From Sarcophilus harrisii (lineage: Eukaryota; Chordata; Mammalia; Dasyuromorphia; Dasyuridae): DNA of 64,000 nt. The position numbers and the translations under genes are program-made. Location of the stretch: the NCBI RefSeq assembly GCF_902635505.1, contig NC_045428.1, positions 151,787,641 through 151,851,640 of the forward strand, given 5' to 3'. Below, in pieces: positions 1 to 11,348 of the stretch; position 1 is the stretch's first letter; the number at the start of each line of letters is the position of its first letter. The notes beneath the pieces are model-generated. The model saw only the letters and a program-made list of their open reading frames with translations, was not told the DNA's origin and searched no databases.

Positions 1-129
1 GGATTTAAATAAAGCTCTTCACAGTTTCACATTACATGATTATTACAAGAGGGTGATAAGGTAAATTATGCTATAGGAAAATAATTGCTAATTATTTTCT
101 ATGCTATGACTAGAATAGGGAGCATTTAC

Positions 130-331
130 CAGTGGTTCTGAAACTTTTGTTTTCAGTCTCTTTATCCTAATAAAAATTATTGAGGATCTCTCCAAAGTGT
201 TTTTGTTTATCTGGATTATATTTATAGACATTTACCATATTGGAAATAAAAACTATTTTTGAATTTGTAGACTCTCTAAAAGGGTTTCAGAGATCCCCAA
301 GATTCTCTAGACCATACTTTGAGAACCACTG
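130..331 (+). mobile_element. hAT-type non-autonomous DNA transposon (MITE)
   Basis: The ends are inverted: CAGTGGTTCTGAAA on the left and TTTGAGAACCACTG on the right. The interior resembles old mammalian hAT-Charlie MITEs (motif AAAAATTATTGAGGA). It is about 200 bp. No clean 8-bp target duplication is visible, consistent with age. A second copy lies inverted at 14110-14302. Confidence 0.75.
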
Positions 332-339
332 ATTTTAGC

Positions 340-799
340 CTATCATTTAAGGTCTTCCATAATATGCTCCCATCTTAATGCTCCAACCTTATTTCATACT
401 ACTCCCTTCATGCATTTGGTCTTCTTAGTTAAGTTCCTGCCTTCTCCCATATTCCAACCTCCTCTCCTGCAAAAGACCCTCTTCTACTTCTGCTCAGTCC
501 TTTACTTTGCTTCAAGGCTCAGTTCAGCTGCTACCTTTTTCCATACTTCTATCTCCTCCTCCAATTTCCCATGCTTCTCTCTTTGGACCTCACCCAGGCA
601 TAACCATGGTCTAACTCATATTATTGTTATAGCCTTGCATAACTCTGTCACCATCACTCCTTTTGCCCTCAATTCAATAAACTCCAGTAGCCCTCTATTA
701 TCTCCCAAATCAAATATAAATTTTCTGCTGATATTTAAAGAACTTCATAATCTAGCCCACTTCTATCTTTCCAGTTTTCTTATTTTAGTTTTGGTGATT
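340..799 (+). mobile_element. L2 LINE 3' fragments (two partial copies)
   Basis: The text follows the L2 pattern 'aaggtcttccataat...ctcc...tgc(ct)t(ct)' and starts again at about 655 with a second copy (catataaa...ggaacttcataatctagccc type). The second copy is interrupted by an old L1 and resumes at 1077. Coding frames through it are chance frames in CT-rich sequence. Confidence 0.6.
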
Positions 800-1076
800 A
801 CTACTTTATTTTTTAAATTATTTTGGAAAATGTTATACTCATTTTAATTTATAGAATAAAATAATCATTTTTCATTATATAGTATAATAATGATTGCATG
901 TGAAACTGAATATCTATCATATACAACTTGCTATTTCTTTTAAATATTACCATGTTATCATGTACATTTCTTTTTTTTTCTTTTTTTCTTCCCTTCTGCC
1001 CCTCTCTAGAGATGACTACCACTAGACACAAATATGTATGTGTATGTACACACACACACACACACAAAATCATTCG
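800..1076 (-). mobile_element. Old marsupial L1 3' end
   Basis: It matches the older L1 tail seen at 10835-11100: an AATAAAATAA stretch, 'acttgctatttcttttaaat', a CT-rich tract, then 'agagatgactaccactagacac' and a CA/TG run. It splits the surrounding L2. Severely 5'-truncated. Confidence 0.65.
1048..1066 (+). repeat. (CA)n microsatellite
   Basis: An uninterrupted CA run inside the old L1 3' end. Confidence 0.9.
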
Positions 1077-1450
1077 CAGACTTTATGCCCCTCCACATAC
1101 TTGGCAATTTAGTGATGTTGTTTTTTTTTGCTCTTCTTCACACAAATCACTCCATATCCTGACTGCTGGTGTTTTCAGTGGCAATCCTTCACACCTGAAA
1201 TACTCTCTCTACTTGTCTCCATTTCTTGGTTCTCATCTCTTCAAGCCTCATTTAAGAACCCACATTCTTCAAGAAGCATCTCCCAACACCCCTGACTACT
1301 GGTACCTTTTCTCTAAGATTATTGCCCATTTATCTCATCCATGTCTTTTTTGTACAGTTACATTAGACTATGAGCTCTTTGAGAGGGGAGGCTTTGTTTA
1401 TATACCCAGAGCTCATCTCAGTTCCTGGCAGATGGTGTATTAAGGGGTCC
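1077..1450 (+). mobile_element. L2 LINE 3' end (continuation)
   Basis: It resumes the L2 copy broken at about 800. Typical L2 landmarks are present: 'caatccttcacacctgaaatactctc', 'ttcaagaagcatctcccaa' and 'ttagactatgagctctttgag'. Confidence 0.6.
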
Positions 1451-1999
1451 CCTAAATGAGTTTCCATATTTTCCAGAAATACTGGACTTATAGGATTCAA
1501 GAGGCACTGAAAAAAGGACAAAGCTCCATGAGTCTGCATAATCTATTTTTTGCATCCCAAACTGAATTTCCTGTGTATCCTTGAGAGTCAAGGCTGTTGC
1601 CAATCATCTGCACTAGACTGGGAGATTACTCAGGAAGCTGAGATCCTGGTAAATAGCCACTATAGCTTCATACTTTAGTAGTTCCCAAGATAAAGTAAAT
1701 GCTATTTTTACTATCTTAATTATTCATGCTTTCTCCTCTCTTGCCACTCCCATTTAGGCAGAGATTTCTGTTTCCCCTCCTTTCTTTGTCTCAATTTCAT
1801 AAATATGGAAGCTTCTGTTTGGATTGTAAATTCTTTGCCCTGGCTTAGAGTTCCACATGCATGTTCATTTCTCTTGTAATAAATCTAGTTGCAATGCAAT
1901 GTTTCGTGGATTTGTGATATGTTTTGTAATGAATAGTAAACAGAAATATAATAAATATTTTCTCAGAGATATGTGGTTACCTCCCATAAAATATTAACA
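1451..1999. other. Unclassified intergenic DNA
   Basis: No gene, RNA gene or confidently recognised repeat was seen in these 550 bp. Confidence 0.5.
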
Positions 2000-2085
2000 T
2001 CAAGAGAGTAGGGATTGTGTTGTTTTTTTTTGCCTTATATAAAATAGCTGCTTAATAAATATTTGTTGAGTTTAATTGGATTGAA
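2000..2085 (+). mobile_element. L2/MIR-type 3' tail
   Basis: A short match to the 'agggattgtgtt...gcttaataaatatttgttga' tail shared by L2 and related elements. Similar tails occur at about 8715, 21280 and 62690. Confidence 0.5.
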
Positions 2086-4284
2086 TAGCATTAAAGTTCT
2101 TTAGCCTCATTTCTAATACAGGTCTGTACTATGATGGTTCTCAAAAAGTGAACCTTTTAAAGGGTTTTCTAAGTTGTCATCAGGTTGATTTCTTTAACGT
2201 TTATTATTTTATATACTTTTGTTTTGGCATGAATTGAGCATTTAAAATTATATATAATTATACAAGCTAACATTACCTTCTTTTGTTTTGTGTGTAAAAT
2301 AGAAGTGGGTCAGCTTGGGTTTTGCATTACTGCTAAAAGATTTGCAAGATGAAAAAGATTTAGAACTGTGAAAGATTGGAAAATATCAAGTAGTTTAGGG
2401 AAACAACTGAATTCTCTAAACTTAAGTCAAGGGTAAAATTATCTTTTTTAAAAATAATTTTTAAAGAATAAAGCCCAATATTAGATTATTTATAGAGTGC
2501 TAAGTACCCTCCACTTGAAAATTTCCTCAAATTCAGGAATCTGATGAAAAATTTGGCCAAGATAAACATGTTCAGAGGTCAAGTAGTCATTTAGCATCTT
2601 TGATTCAACAGAGGACTATGCAAAGACTGAGTGTTAAGCTGCCATACTTTCTGTTTGTCTTTTTATAATTCCTTCTTATTTGCCTGCAAACTCCACCAGC
2701 ACGAACTGACTTGTTGAAAGACTGCCCAGAAGGCCAGGTGCATCAAATAAATTTAAATCTCCAAATGAGATAGCAGATCTTGCTCCTTGAATGACATCAT
2801 TCTAAACTTCTTTTTCGCTCTCCCCAATTCCCCTTCCCCCCCACAAAAGTGTACTGAGTTTGAGTCTGGTCTAAATTAGGTCCTGATATTTAAACTTCTG
2901 TAATCATAAGTTAAGTTCTTTGGTGACACCACATAAACATGCAGAGTTCTTGGCAATTCATATATCTCTGATTCAAAGATTTATTTTCTATCTGGCATAG
3001 GATCATAATCAGGAATTATCCAGTCCAGCCCTTTCCTGAATTGTTAATTTCCTTTATTACAACAAGAGGTAAGGGAAAACTAATCCATTGGGACTTAATG
3101 TGCAACAAAAAATGAAAACCTATGGAATGCTGTCTCACTAGGAAAATGCCAAATGGACCTTTCCATCAATTTTCACTTTTACCTCTGTGCCACTATAAAT
3201 CACATTCAAAGTCAGAGAAAAGGAGTAACTAAAAATAAGTGAAACAAGAGGCAACATTCTGTGGCTCTTTGGTTTGAAATGGATAAAAAGTATTGGCGGT
3301 ACTCATTTCAAAAGGTAGCCCAGGACTGGGAATAAATTTTGTTGCCAAGTTGTTTGTGTATATTCTGGCTCATGGAACATGTTCAAGCCATGTGGAGGCT
3401 AGCACAGATAAAGCACAATTGTGTAGTGTGGAAAACATCAGAAAAGTTTGGAAGAGGATCTGTTTGTTAGGGAAGAAACATCGCAGCAATGTAGCTTCTT
3501 TTCTTAATCTCCCTGATAGACAAGGAGTTGCTAATCAGGGAGGTAGGGCTTTTAAAATTCTTTCCTTACTGACTGAACCCATAAAACCGTAAAGGATGAG
3601 GAAAAAAAACTGTATTTGTGCCATGTCTTAATATATAAACAATTTAATCTATGTGTCTGCTCGATCTTTGTATTATTTTCCGCGTGTCCATTTGTCCTTT
3701 TAAATGCGTCTCATTAGTCTGGTTCTGACTCTAGATGATCAGTTTTTATTGTTTTAGAAGCCAAGTCTTGGGCTTAACTAACACACCAAAAAACGGGACA
3801 ATGAGCACTGAACATAAGTAAGCTTCTGCATCATGACAGTAGTGATTTCCACGGAAGAAAAAAGCATCTAGTACATATCATCTAGTACAAATGTGTTTGG
3901 AAAAGAAGGTGGGCTGATCTTATAGGATCCAAGATTCACCTATTTGGTGAATAATTCAATTGCTCACTAGTAGTCACAAATCATTAAACAGCATCAGAAA
4001 ACTGATTAGATCCTCTCTGAAGGATTTTCAGACAAGAATTTCACAGGATGAAAAGGTCCATACTAGTGATCTGCACTATTGGAAGTAATACTTATGCTTA
4101 TAAAGCTTACAAACTCATTGAAATATTAAATCAATCATTTAAGAGGAAAAAGGAAGGGAAGGCAAGGTCAGAAAAAGTAAGGGAAGGGAAAAGAAAGCTT
4201 ATTTGTATTTTTTAAAAAGGAAGTCTATATGTTCCTTGCCTCTCTCGGGCAAGGAACCTGCTCGGGAGACAGCAATGGTATTTT
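2086..4284. other. Unclassified, mostly unique intergenic DNA
   Basis: About 2.2 kb without a recognised repeat, the longest such stretch outside the gene. One frame of 99 codons at 3293-3592 starts at TTG and has no family resemblance, so it is not called a gene. Confidence 0.5.
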
Positions 4285-4410
4285 TTCAATTCAATTCAAT
4301 TCCACAAACAGTTTATTAAGCACTTAAATGTGCCAGGAAGTATGCTTTAGATACAAAAAGAAGTTTAAAAAAAGCCCTGCCCTCAAAAAGCTTACAATTT
4401 AATGAACAAA
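4285..4410 (+). mobile_element. Ancient L3/CR1- or MIR-type fragment
   Basis: A 'tttattaagcacttaaatgtgccagg...ccctgccctcaaaaagcttacaattt' pattern, also seen at about 35105 and 56955. The family name is uncertain. Confidence 0.5.
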
Positions 4411-4680
4411 CTTTAATGAGACCCAAAATGAATTAGTGTTCTGTTTTTCAATCAAAATTACCTCCAATGAGTTATGAAAGGAACCTACAACATGACTTTC
4501 CAGATAACACTTTAGAGACTTGTATTTCATAAACTAGACTTTATTTTTCTTAAAGAGAACTGTCATCTGCTACACTATACAAACTGCTCTTCCTAAAGTT
4601 CATAGAAAACCGAGCTTGAACCATATTAAAATTACGTTATTGCAAGGAGGACTAACTGTTTATTGGGAGGTGTCCAGAAT

Positions 4681-4712
4681 ATACATATATATATATACAC
4701 ACACACACACAT
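4681..4712 (+). repeat. (TA)n(CA)n microsatellite
   Basis: A short TA run followed by CA. Confidence 0.8.
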
Positions 4713-4789
4713 GCTCTTTTATCATCATTTAAGCATCATTTTATCAATCATTTAAGCTTTAGAAAATGCTTTTATAACCACCCTACACT

Positions 4790-4955
4790 GTATATTGTAC
4801 AAATATTATCATTTCCATTGCATAAATGTAGAAACTGAGTTTCAGAGAGGTGAAGTCAATTCTTAGTAAGCTAGAGGTCACACCAGTAATATCTGAGTAA
4901 AATTCAAACCAAAGTATTCTTGCTATATTCATTTCCCTACACCATAGCACCAGAG
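4790..4955 (+). mobile_element. MIR-type SINE
   Basis: MIR core order: 'tattatcatttccattgcataaatgtagaaactgag', 'cagagaggtgaagtcaat', 'agctagaggtcacaccagtaa'. Diverged and old. Confidence 0.65.
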
Positions 4956-5524
4956 TGACACCTCAAAGAGAATGCAATAATGGCTGCCATATGGAGAAGG
5001 AAAAGACTAGAGAATGCCTTCACACATAGACAAGAAAACAGGAAACCCTTCATTACAGGTAGCTAGAAAAAGTATTGAAGAGTTCTGTTGTCTCTCTAAC
5101 AGAAAGTGTATTAGAGAATCATAAAACTTTCCAGCTGGACCTAAAGGAACATTTGTCAAAGCTAGGATATCATGACCAAGAGAGTTCATACAAATGTCAA
5201 ATTGCTTTTAACTTCAGAGAACATGAATGCAGGAAAATGCATGCTTCATGAAACTTATCTGTGTCAGTGTCCAGGAATGTGTTTATTCTAGTCTGAAATG
5301 CCTGCCAAGTTATCTCAACCATTTAAAACTGTTGCCTTATGCAGTTCCAGACAGAAAACTGGTTATGGGCCATGAACAGGCTGTCTTTCTTGACTTGCTT
5401 TACCAAAGCAAAAGCTATAGGATCATGAATCATATTCACCTTATACTCATGTGACATTTCTTTTATTAAAAAATAAATGTTTAAGAAATATAATCATTAT
5501 TTACAAATATTAATTTGTCTACTC
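4956..5524. other. Unclassified intergenic DNA
   Basis: No supported gene. Short open frames at 5007-5189 and 5227-5454 show no family likeness. Confidence 0.45.
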
Positions 5525-5538
5525 AGATAATGTGTTTA

Positions 5539-6568
5539 TATTATAGCTTTTTATTTACAAGATATATGCATGGGTAATTTTACAGCATTGACAATAGCCA
5601 AACCTTTTGTTCCAATTTTTCCCCTTCTCCCCATCCCCTCCCCCAAATGGCAGATTGACCAATATATGTTAAATATTTTAAAGTATAAATTAAATACAAT
5701 ATAAGTATACATGTCCAAACAGTTATTTTGCTGTACAAAAAGAATCGGACTTTGAAATAGTGTACTATTAGTCTGTGAAGGAAATAAAAAATGCAGGTGG
5801 GCAAAAATAGAGAGATTGGGAATTCTATGTAGTGGTTCATAGTAATCTTCCAGAGTTCTTTCCCTGGGTGTAGCTGGTTCAGTTCATTACTGCTCTGTTG
5901 GAACTGATTTGGTTCATCTCATTGCTGAGGATGGCCAGGTCCATCAGAATACATCCTCATACAGTATTGTTGTTGAAGTATATAATGATCTCCTGGCCCT
6001 GCTCGTTTCACTCAGCATCAGTTCATGTAAGTCTCTCCTGGCCTTTCTGAAATCATCCTGTTGGTCATTTCTTACCAAACAATAATATTCTATAATATTC
6101 ATATACCACAATTTATTCAGCCATTCTCCAATTGATGGGCATCCACTCAGTTTCCAGTTTCTAGCCACTACAAAGAGACCTGCCACAAACATTCGTGCGC
6201 ATATAGGTCTTTTTCCCTTCTTTAAAATCTCTTTGGGATATAAGCCCAGTAGAGACACTGCTGGATCAAAGGTATGCACAGTTTGATAACTTTTTGAGCA
6301 TAGTTCCAAATTGCTCTCCAGAATGGCTGGATGTGTTCACAGTTCCACCAACAATGTATCAGTGTCCCAGTTTTCCCGCATCCCCTCCAACATTCCGCAT
6401 TATCCTTCCCTGTCATTCTAGCCAATCTGACAGGGGTGTAGTGGTATCTTACAGTTGTCTTAATTTGCATTTCTCTGATTAATAATGACTTGGAGCATCT
6501 TTTCATATGGCTAGAAATAGTTTCAATTTCCTTATCTGAGAATTGTCTGTTCATATCTTTTGACCTTT
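5539..6568 (-). mobile_element. L1 3' end, 5'-truncated, with probable target duplication
   Basis: The minus strand encodes the L1 ORF2 C-terminus in two frames ([16 protein letters not shown], then [21 protein letters not shown]) plus the 3' UTR. Flanking AGATAATG... copies at about 5525 and 6569 look like an imperfect target-site duplication of about 14 bp. Diverged from the younger copies at 16, 28, 48 and 59 kb. Confidence 0.85.
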
Positions 6569-6880
6569 AGATAATGCATTTTTAAATGACCCATGTAGTT
6601 AATAAGCTTTTTTTTTTTAAAAGATGAAATAGGAATGGTATATTTTTCATTAGTTCTATAGCATAAAGAACAGTGAAGAAACAAAACAAACACCTTTTCC
6701 ATTTTTCCTTAAGTTCTCTCTCCTAGATTTCTTATTAAAATTTCACTATGGGTCAATCATATTCATGAAGTATTTATTACAGCTGCTATTTTCACAAAAT
6801 TTGATTTGATTCAGTTCAACAAGGATCTGCTATATGCTGGCCACCATGTTCAACATAGTGCTGCCTCAGTTGATAGTAAA

Positions 6881-7021
6881 TAGAGGTCAAAATTCCGAGG
6901 AATCTATGTGCAGAGTAAACAGATGCATTCAGAAAGGCCTTGAATGTCTATTATAGACTAGGAAATAATCCAAATATACCTACCTGATGGATGCATTGTG
7001 TGCTGTTAGTCTGATATGTAA
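6881..7021 (+). repeat. Recent 141-bp direct duplication, copy 1
   Basis: It begins TAGAGGTCAAAATTCCGAGG and is almost identical to 9853-9992 (about one substitution and two short indels by eye). It is not recognised as a transposon and has no inverted termini and no poly(A). Confidence 0.85.
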
Positions 7022-7465
7022 TTTTTTTTTGGTCATGTTTTCCATAGTCTTTCTGGATTCTATTGCACTTTTTCATTAAGTGTATGAGTATCTGGTTTTG
7101 CTTCTTATGATTTTGTACCTTCAAGTGCTATCTTTTCTCCTCCTAAGGAATAAACACATACACACATACACACACACACACTGCTTGCTGAAGAATATAT
7201 ATACATATATTCATTTGCATATTTATACATAACTTTATTAATAAATAAAGTATTTATCACTTTGTTAAAATCTTAGGGTAGTGGGAATTTTTTCCCTTTT
7301 CCCTTCTGAGTCTGAGGTAGGATTTCACATGTAGAATCCTAGAAGCCAAATAACTAGCAATATTTCCATAAGCCTTTTAATACTTCACCTGAGAAGATAA
7401 CTGGAGGTCATTCTGACATGTGCCAAAGAATTAGCGTGTATCTGAAAACTTAATTATATTTCTTT

Positions 7466-7770
7466 TACTCTCTTATCTGTTTCTGTCTGTCTGTCTCTCC
7501 TCTCTGTCTCTCTGACTCCGAATCTGTCTCTCTCCTCACTGTCTCTGTCTCTTTCTATCTCTCCTCTCTGTCTCTCTGTTTCTGTCTCTCTCCTCACTAT
7601 CTCTGTCTCTCCTCTGAGTCTTTCTCTGTCTCTCCTCTCTGTCTCTCTGTTTCTGTCTCTCTGATTTTGTCTCTCTCTTACTATCTCTGTCTCTTCTCTC
7701 TATTTCTTCCTCTCTCTCATTTTTTTCTCTCTCTTCTCCCTTACTTCTCTCTTCTTTCACTTCTCCTTTT
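7466..7770 (+). repeat. Pyrimidine-rich (TCTC/TGTC)n simple repeat
   Basis: About 300 bp of CT-rich degenerate TCTGTCTC units; the complement is purine-rich. The minus-strand open frame of Arg/Asp/Glu repeats across it is a low-complexity artefact. Confidence 0.9.
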
Positions 7771-7889
7771 TTGCTTTTACCTCCAAAATCAGCTCTCTCC
7801 TTTTGTCTAACAATAACTTCATAGATCAAATGTATATCTGGGCCTAGATGGCCTCACTTAGCATCACACACCTTTCACATCCCCCTTAT

Positions 7890-8220
7890 TAACTGTTGTT
7901 GTTTTGTTATTTTCAGCCATGTTGTCTCTTCATGGCCCCTTTAAGGGTTTGTTTGGCAAAGAAAAACTAGTTTGCCATTTCTTTTCCTATCACATTAGTG
8001 GAATTCCTCTGACTGAAAGCTTTTCTATTTTAAAATGATGACAGCCTATCTTTTTACCATCTTTTGCCTACAGCTTTTCGGTGAATCTTATTATCATCGT
8101 TTCTTCATTGAGGAAACTGAGGCAAAGAGAAGGAACTTGCTCAGAATCACCACAGCTAATAAATATCTGAGATTTTGAACTCATCTGAACTCTCTATCTG
8201 CTGTGCTGTTTCAGAGGAAG
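7890..8220 (+). mobile_element. Marsupial RTE/MIR-composite SINE (MAR1-like)
   Basis: The left half has 'gttgttttgttattttcagccatgt...' and a '(g)gcaaag...gtttgccattt' block. The right half has 'gaggaaactgaggcaaag...' as in CORE SINEs. Same family at 31275, 44310, 55325, 55570 and 56085. Confidence 0.65.
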
Positions 8221-8685
8221 ATATTCCACCTGGAAAAATGGTCCTGCAGCCATGAACTGAACAGGTGAGAAGGTGAGAAGGAGGGACCTGGTCTGTATTT
8301 TACCCGAACTCCTAGAAATGGATCTGGGGGTATTTGTTTCTATTCTATGCTATTTGCCCTTTGTCTCCACAGCGAGTTCAAATCATGGCAAGTTTAGTAG
8401 AACCGAGATCCTGCGGTGTAGCTATGGAAACCTGCTTGGAGGCCCTGAGAAGCCAAAGTGCCTGAGACTTGAGCCCCAGCAGGGATTTTGGACTTGGAAT
8501 TGAGGCTATGCTGTATGAGAACCAAGCTAAGCTATGAAGCTAATCCTCTTCCCCTCCCCAGAGTCTGAGGTAATGCAGAATGGGAGGATATAGCACATAT
8601 AATATAGATATTGTATTAGTTAAACTGTAAATAAAGAGATAATATATGTGATCTAGGTGACTGACCATAGAATCTGAAGACCTTA
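8221..8685. other. Unclassified DNA, mildly GC-richer
   Basis: A stretch holding a 76-codon frame (8273-8503, not ATG-initiated) and 'aactgtaaataaagagataa' near its end. It could be an unrecognised repeat edge. No function is assigned. Confidence 0.35.
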
Positions 8686-8689
8686 TTTA

Positions 8690-8990
8690 AAATTTCAGTA
8701 AAAAACATTGAATTTTGGTAAATAATAAATGCTTGTTGTTGACTGACTGTCCACAACTATATGACCAAATCACTAGACCTTGGGTTACTTATCTGTAAAA
8801 TGAAGCATTTAGACTAGTTGGCATCTAAACCCTTCCAACATTATAATGATGATCCTGCAATCTTAAACTATAGTTTCATCACTTATTTGCTTTGTGATTA
8901 TGGATAATACATATTATATCTTTCCAAATCCTCAATTTCTTCATTTGTTAAAATGAGTTAAAATGACACTTTTGAGGAAGGTATTTTGAA
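8690..8990 (+). mobile_element. Old SINE (Ther1/MIR type) with L2-like tail
   Basis: 'ttgttgactgactg' is followed by the CORE-SINE order 'accaaatcactagaccttgggttacttatctgtaaaatgaag...tagactagttggcatctaaa'. Confidence 0.55.
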
Positions 8991-9852
8991 AACTGTTAAT
9001 AATGTGCTGTTATTATTAATATTGTTATTTTATAATTACAAATATATACAATTATACCTCTGAAGAAGAGGTAAGGATCGGCCTATAACATCATTATAGC
9101 TAACCCCATAAGAAGGATTATATATTACTTCTGAAGATCCTGTTCCCTTAAGAAATTTTTGCTGGTCATTTCATTTCATAGCTGTGTCTCATGGGGAAAG
9201 TCAAAGCAAGAGAAGTCAAAGTTTGAAGAAGACATGCATGTAACAGGCAGAATGGAGTTTTAGTGTAGACTAATTAAAAGTATGTCTACCTAATTATTTA
9301 TTCATGTGGTTTGAAGAGGAGAAAGGTTTAGGAAGACTGAAATAGGAACAGAAGGGGAATTAGAGGAGGGAAGGAGAGAAGGTGGGATGGAGAAATATCA
9401 GAGTATTTGTGAATCAGAAATTTCTACAATTAACAATGTCCCTTATAATTTCATAATGAGCCGTCGTCGTTATGGCAACATTACTGGATTAATTTACTCA
9501 GTCTAGTTTTATAGCTTCTCTCCAATACATTTAAGTTGATCAGTCTAAATTTCATGACTGAGATACTATTTCCCCATCTTGTTTCTTTCCTTGGATCACA
9601 TCTATTTTTAATCTCATCATTAAGGTCAGGTTTCTCAAGAAGTCTGACCAATTAAATCATGTAATACAATTTTTTTAGTGAAATATATTTCCTTCAGAGA
9701 GTCTTTCAGTTGTCTAGATGATAACACATGCTAGCTTATCAAATATGGTTTAATTGGTCCAGGTCCAGAAATAAGCAAAGACTTTTTTACTCTTTTAGAG
9801 TACGAAAGTGAGAGACTAATGCAGAAGACTGGGGAAACAAGTGATACCATTC
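8991..9852. other. Unclassified intergenic DNA
   Basis: AT-rich, no gene or confident repeat. Confidence 0.45.
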
Positions 9853-9992
9853 TAGAGGTCAAAATTCCGAGGAATCTATGTGCAGAATAAACAGATGCAT
9901 TCAGAAAGGCCTTGAATTATTTCTATTATAGACTAGGAAATAATCCAAATATACCTGATGGATGCATTGTGTGCTGTTAGTCTGATATGTAA
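9853..9992 (+). repeat. Recent direct duplication, copy 2
   Basis: Partner of 6881-7021, same orientation, 2.97 kb away. The flanks differ completely on both sides. Confidence 0.85.
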
Positions 9993-10449
9993 AGGATCCT
10001 AATCTAGAATTTGGGCTTTAAAGAACTAGTATTTATTATAAACTCTTGACCTATTTCTACTCAGGCAAGGAAACATCAGCAGTATTGAGATTCCAAGGAC
10101 CAGTTGCTCTTGGAAGATTTTTCTGATATCAAGTAGCTTCTTGTAAAAGGATTCAAGTTTTGTGAGACATCCCAAAATTGTAAATAGAGATAAAGCAAAT
10201 AGAATAGATTTGGCCTTTTATATCAGTCAATTTAGAAAAGAAAAAAAAGGCAGGTAAGGCAAAGGAAGGTATAAGTTCTGTAGAGATTTATGCCAGACTT
10301 AATTACATTTTAAAATGAAAGTAAAAGTCTTTAGGAGCTCCTTCTTTTTTCTAGGATAAAATAAAAATTTCTCAACCTGGTATTTCAAGCCTAATTTTTA
10401 GAATTTTCCTCCATTTTCTCTATATTCTAGACAAATGAACCAAATTAAT
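9993..10449. other. Unclassified intergenic DNA
   Basis: No supported feature. Confidence 0.45.
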
Positions 10450-10629
10450 GTTTTCCCAAATTCAAGATGCAAACATACAGAATTATAGAAGGAATCTCAA
10501 AGAGCATCATTCACACTGTAAATGAATATAGTATGAGAAGTGGTGAATTGTTGAAGATCAGATAGTAGTAGAGTTGGAATTCAAATCCAGGATCCCCAAG
10601 TCCAATTTATCATGCTTTCCTCAGTGCCA
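10450..10629 (+). mobile_element. MIR-type SINE relic
   Basis: A diverged 'gatcagatagtagtagagttggaattcaaatccagg' segment in MIR order. Confidence 0.45.
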
Positions 10630-10830
10630 TAGGGCCCTTTCCTTTTTCTGTTCTGTTCCCCACGCCTAGAACCTTTTCTTTCCTCACCTTCACTTCTAAG
10701 AATCTTTAGCTTCCTTTAAGACTAAGCTCATATTTCACTTCCTATTTAAAGCCTTTCCTAATCCCCTCAAATCATCCTTCACTGTCTTCTCTGTTTACAA
10801 TATTGCATCACTCAGTGAAAAGTAAACTCT
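10630..10830 (+). mobile_element. L2 LINE 3' fragment
   Basis: 'ccttt...cctagaaccttttctttcctcacc', 'tttaagactaagctcatatttcacttcct' and 'aaagcctttcctaatcccct' follow the L2 3' end. Confidence 0.6.
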
Positions 10831-10834
10831 TTGG

Positions 10835-11348
10835 TTTTTTTCTAATTTATTTTATTCAGAACTTAAGAAATAAAATAAGCATTTCCATAACATAGTAGAG
10901 TGGGGGGAACGGGTTATGAAACTACAAAACTATTCTATACAAATTTCTATCCCTTTTAGACATATAACAAAATTATGATAGAACTTTGTTTTTCCCTTTT
11001 TTTCCCTCCTCCTCTCCTTTATCCCCTTCCTCCTCCCCCCATTTAGATATGGCCACCATTAGAGACAAATGTGCATGTGTGTGTATATCTGTGTGTATGT
11101 AAAAATCATTTCATACATACTTCTATTTATCATTTCTTTCTCTGGATGCAGATAGCACCTTTCTTCATAGATTCTTTGTAGTTGATTTGGGTATTTATAA
11201 TAGTCAAAATGACTTATTCACTCAAAGTTGTTCTTAAAATAGTATTGCTATTATATTATACGATGTTTTCTGGGTTTTGTTCATTTTGCTCTTCATTATT
11301 TCAAGCAAGTCTATCCATGTTTATCTAAGACCATCAAGCTCATCATTT
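10835..11348 (-). mobile_element. Old marsupial L1, 3' part (left of nested insertion)
   Basis: The older-subfamily tail 'aagaaataaaataagcatttccataac' and 'gatatggccaccattagagaca' runs into ORF2 C-terminal sequence, then is interrupted by a younger L1. It continues at 12465. Confidence 0.75.

Noticed and set aside
410-1443. Frames of 145 and 171 codons near the left edge
   Set aside because: They run through L2 and old L1 3' sequence and do not match LINE proteins in frame.
3293-3592. 99-codon frame in repeat-poor DNA
   Set aside because: Starts at TTG, has no splice context or family likeness, and is within chance length for a 64-kb window.
7536-7829. 97-codon Arg/Asp/Glu-rich reading frame on the minus strand
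   Set aside because: It is the complement of a CT-rich simple repeat; no real protein features.
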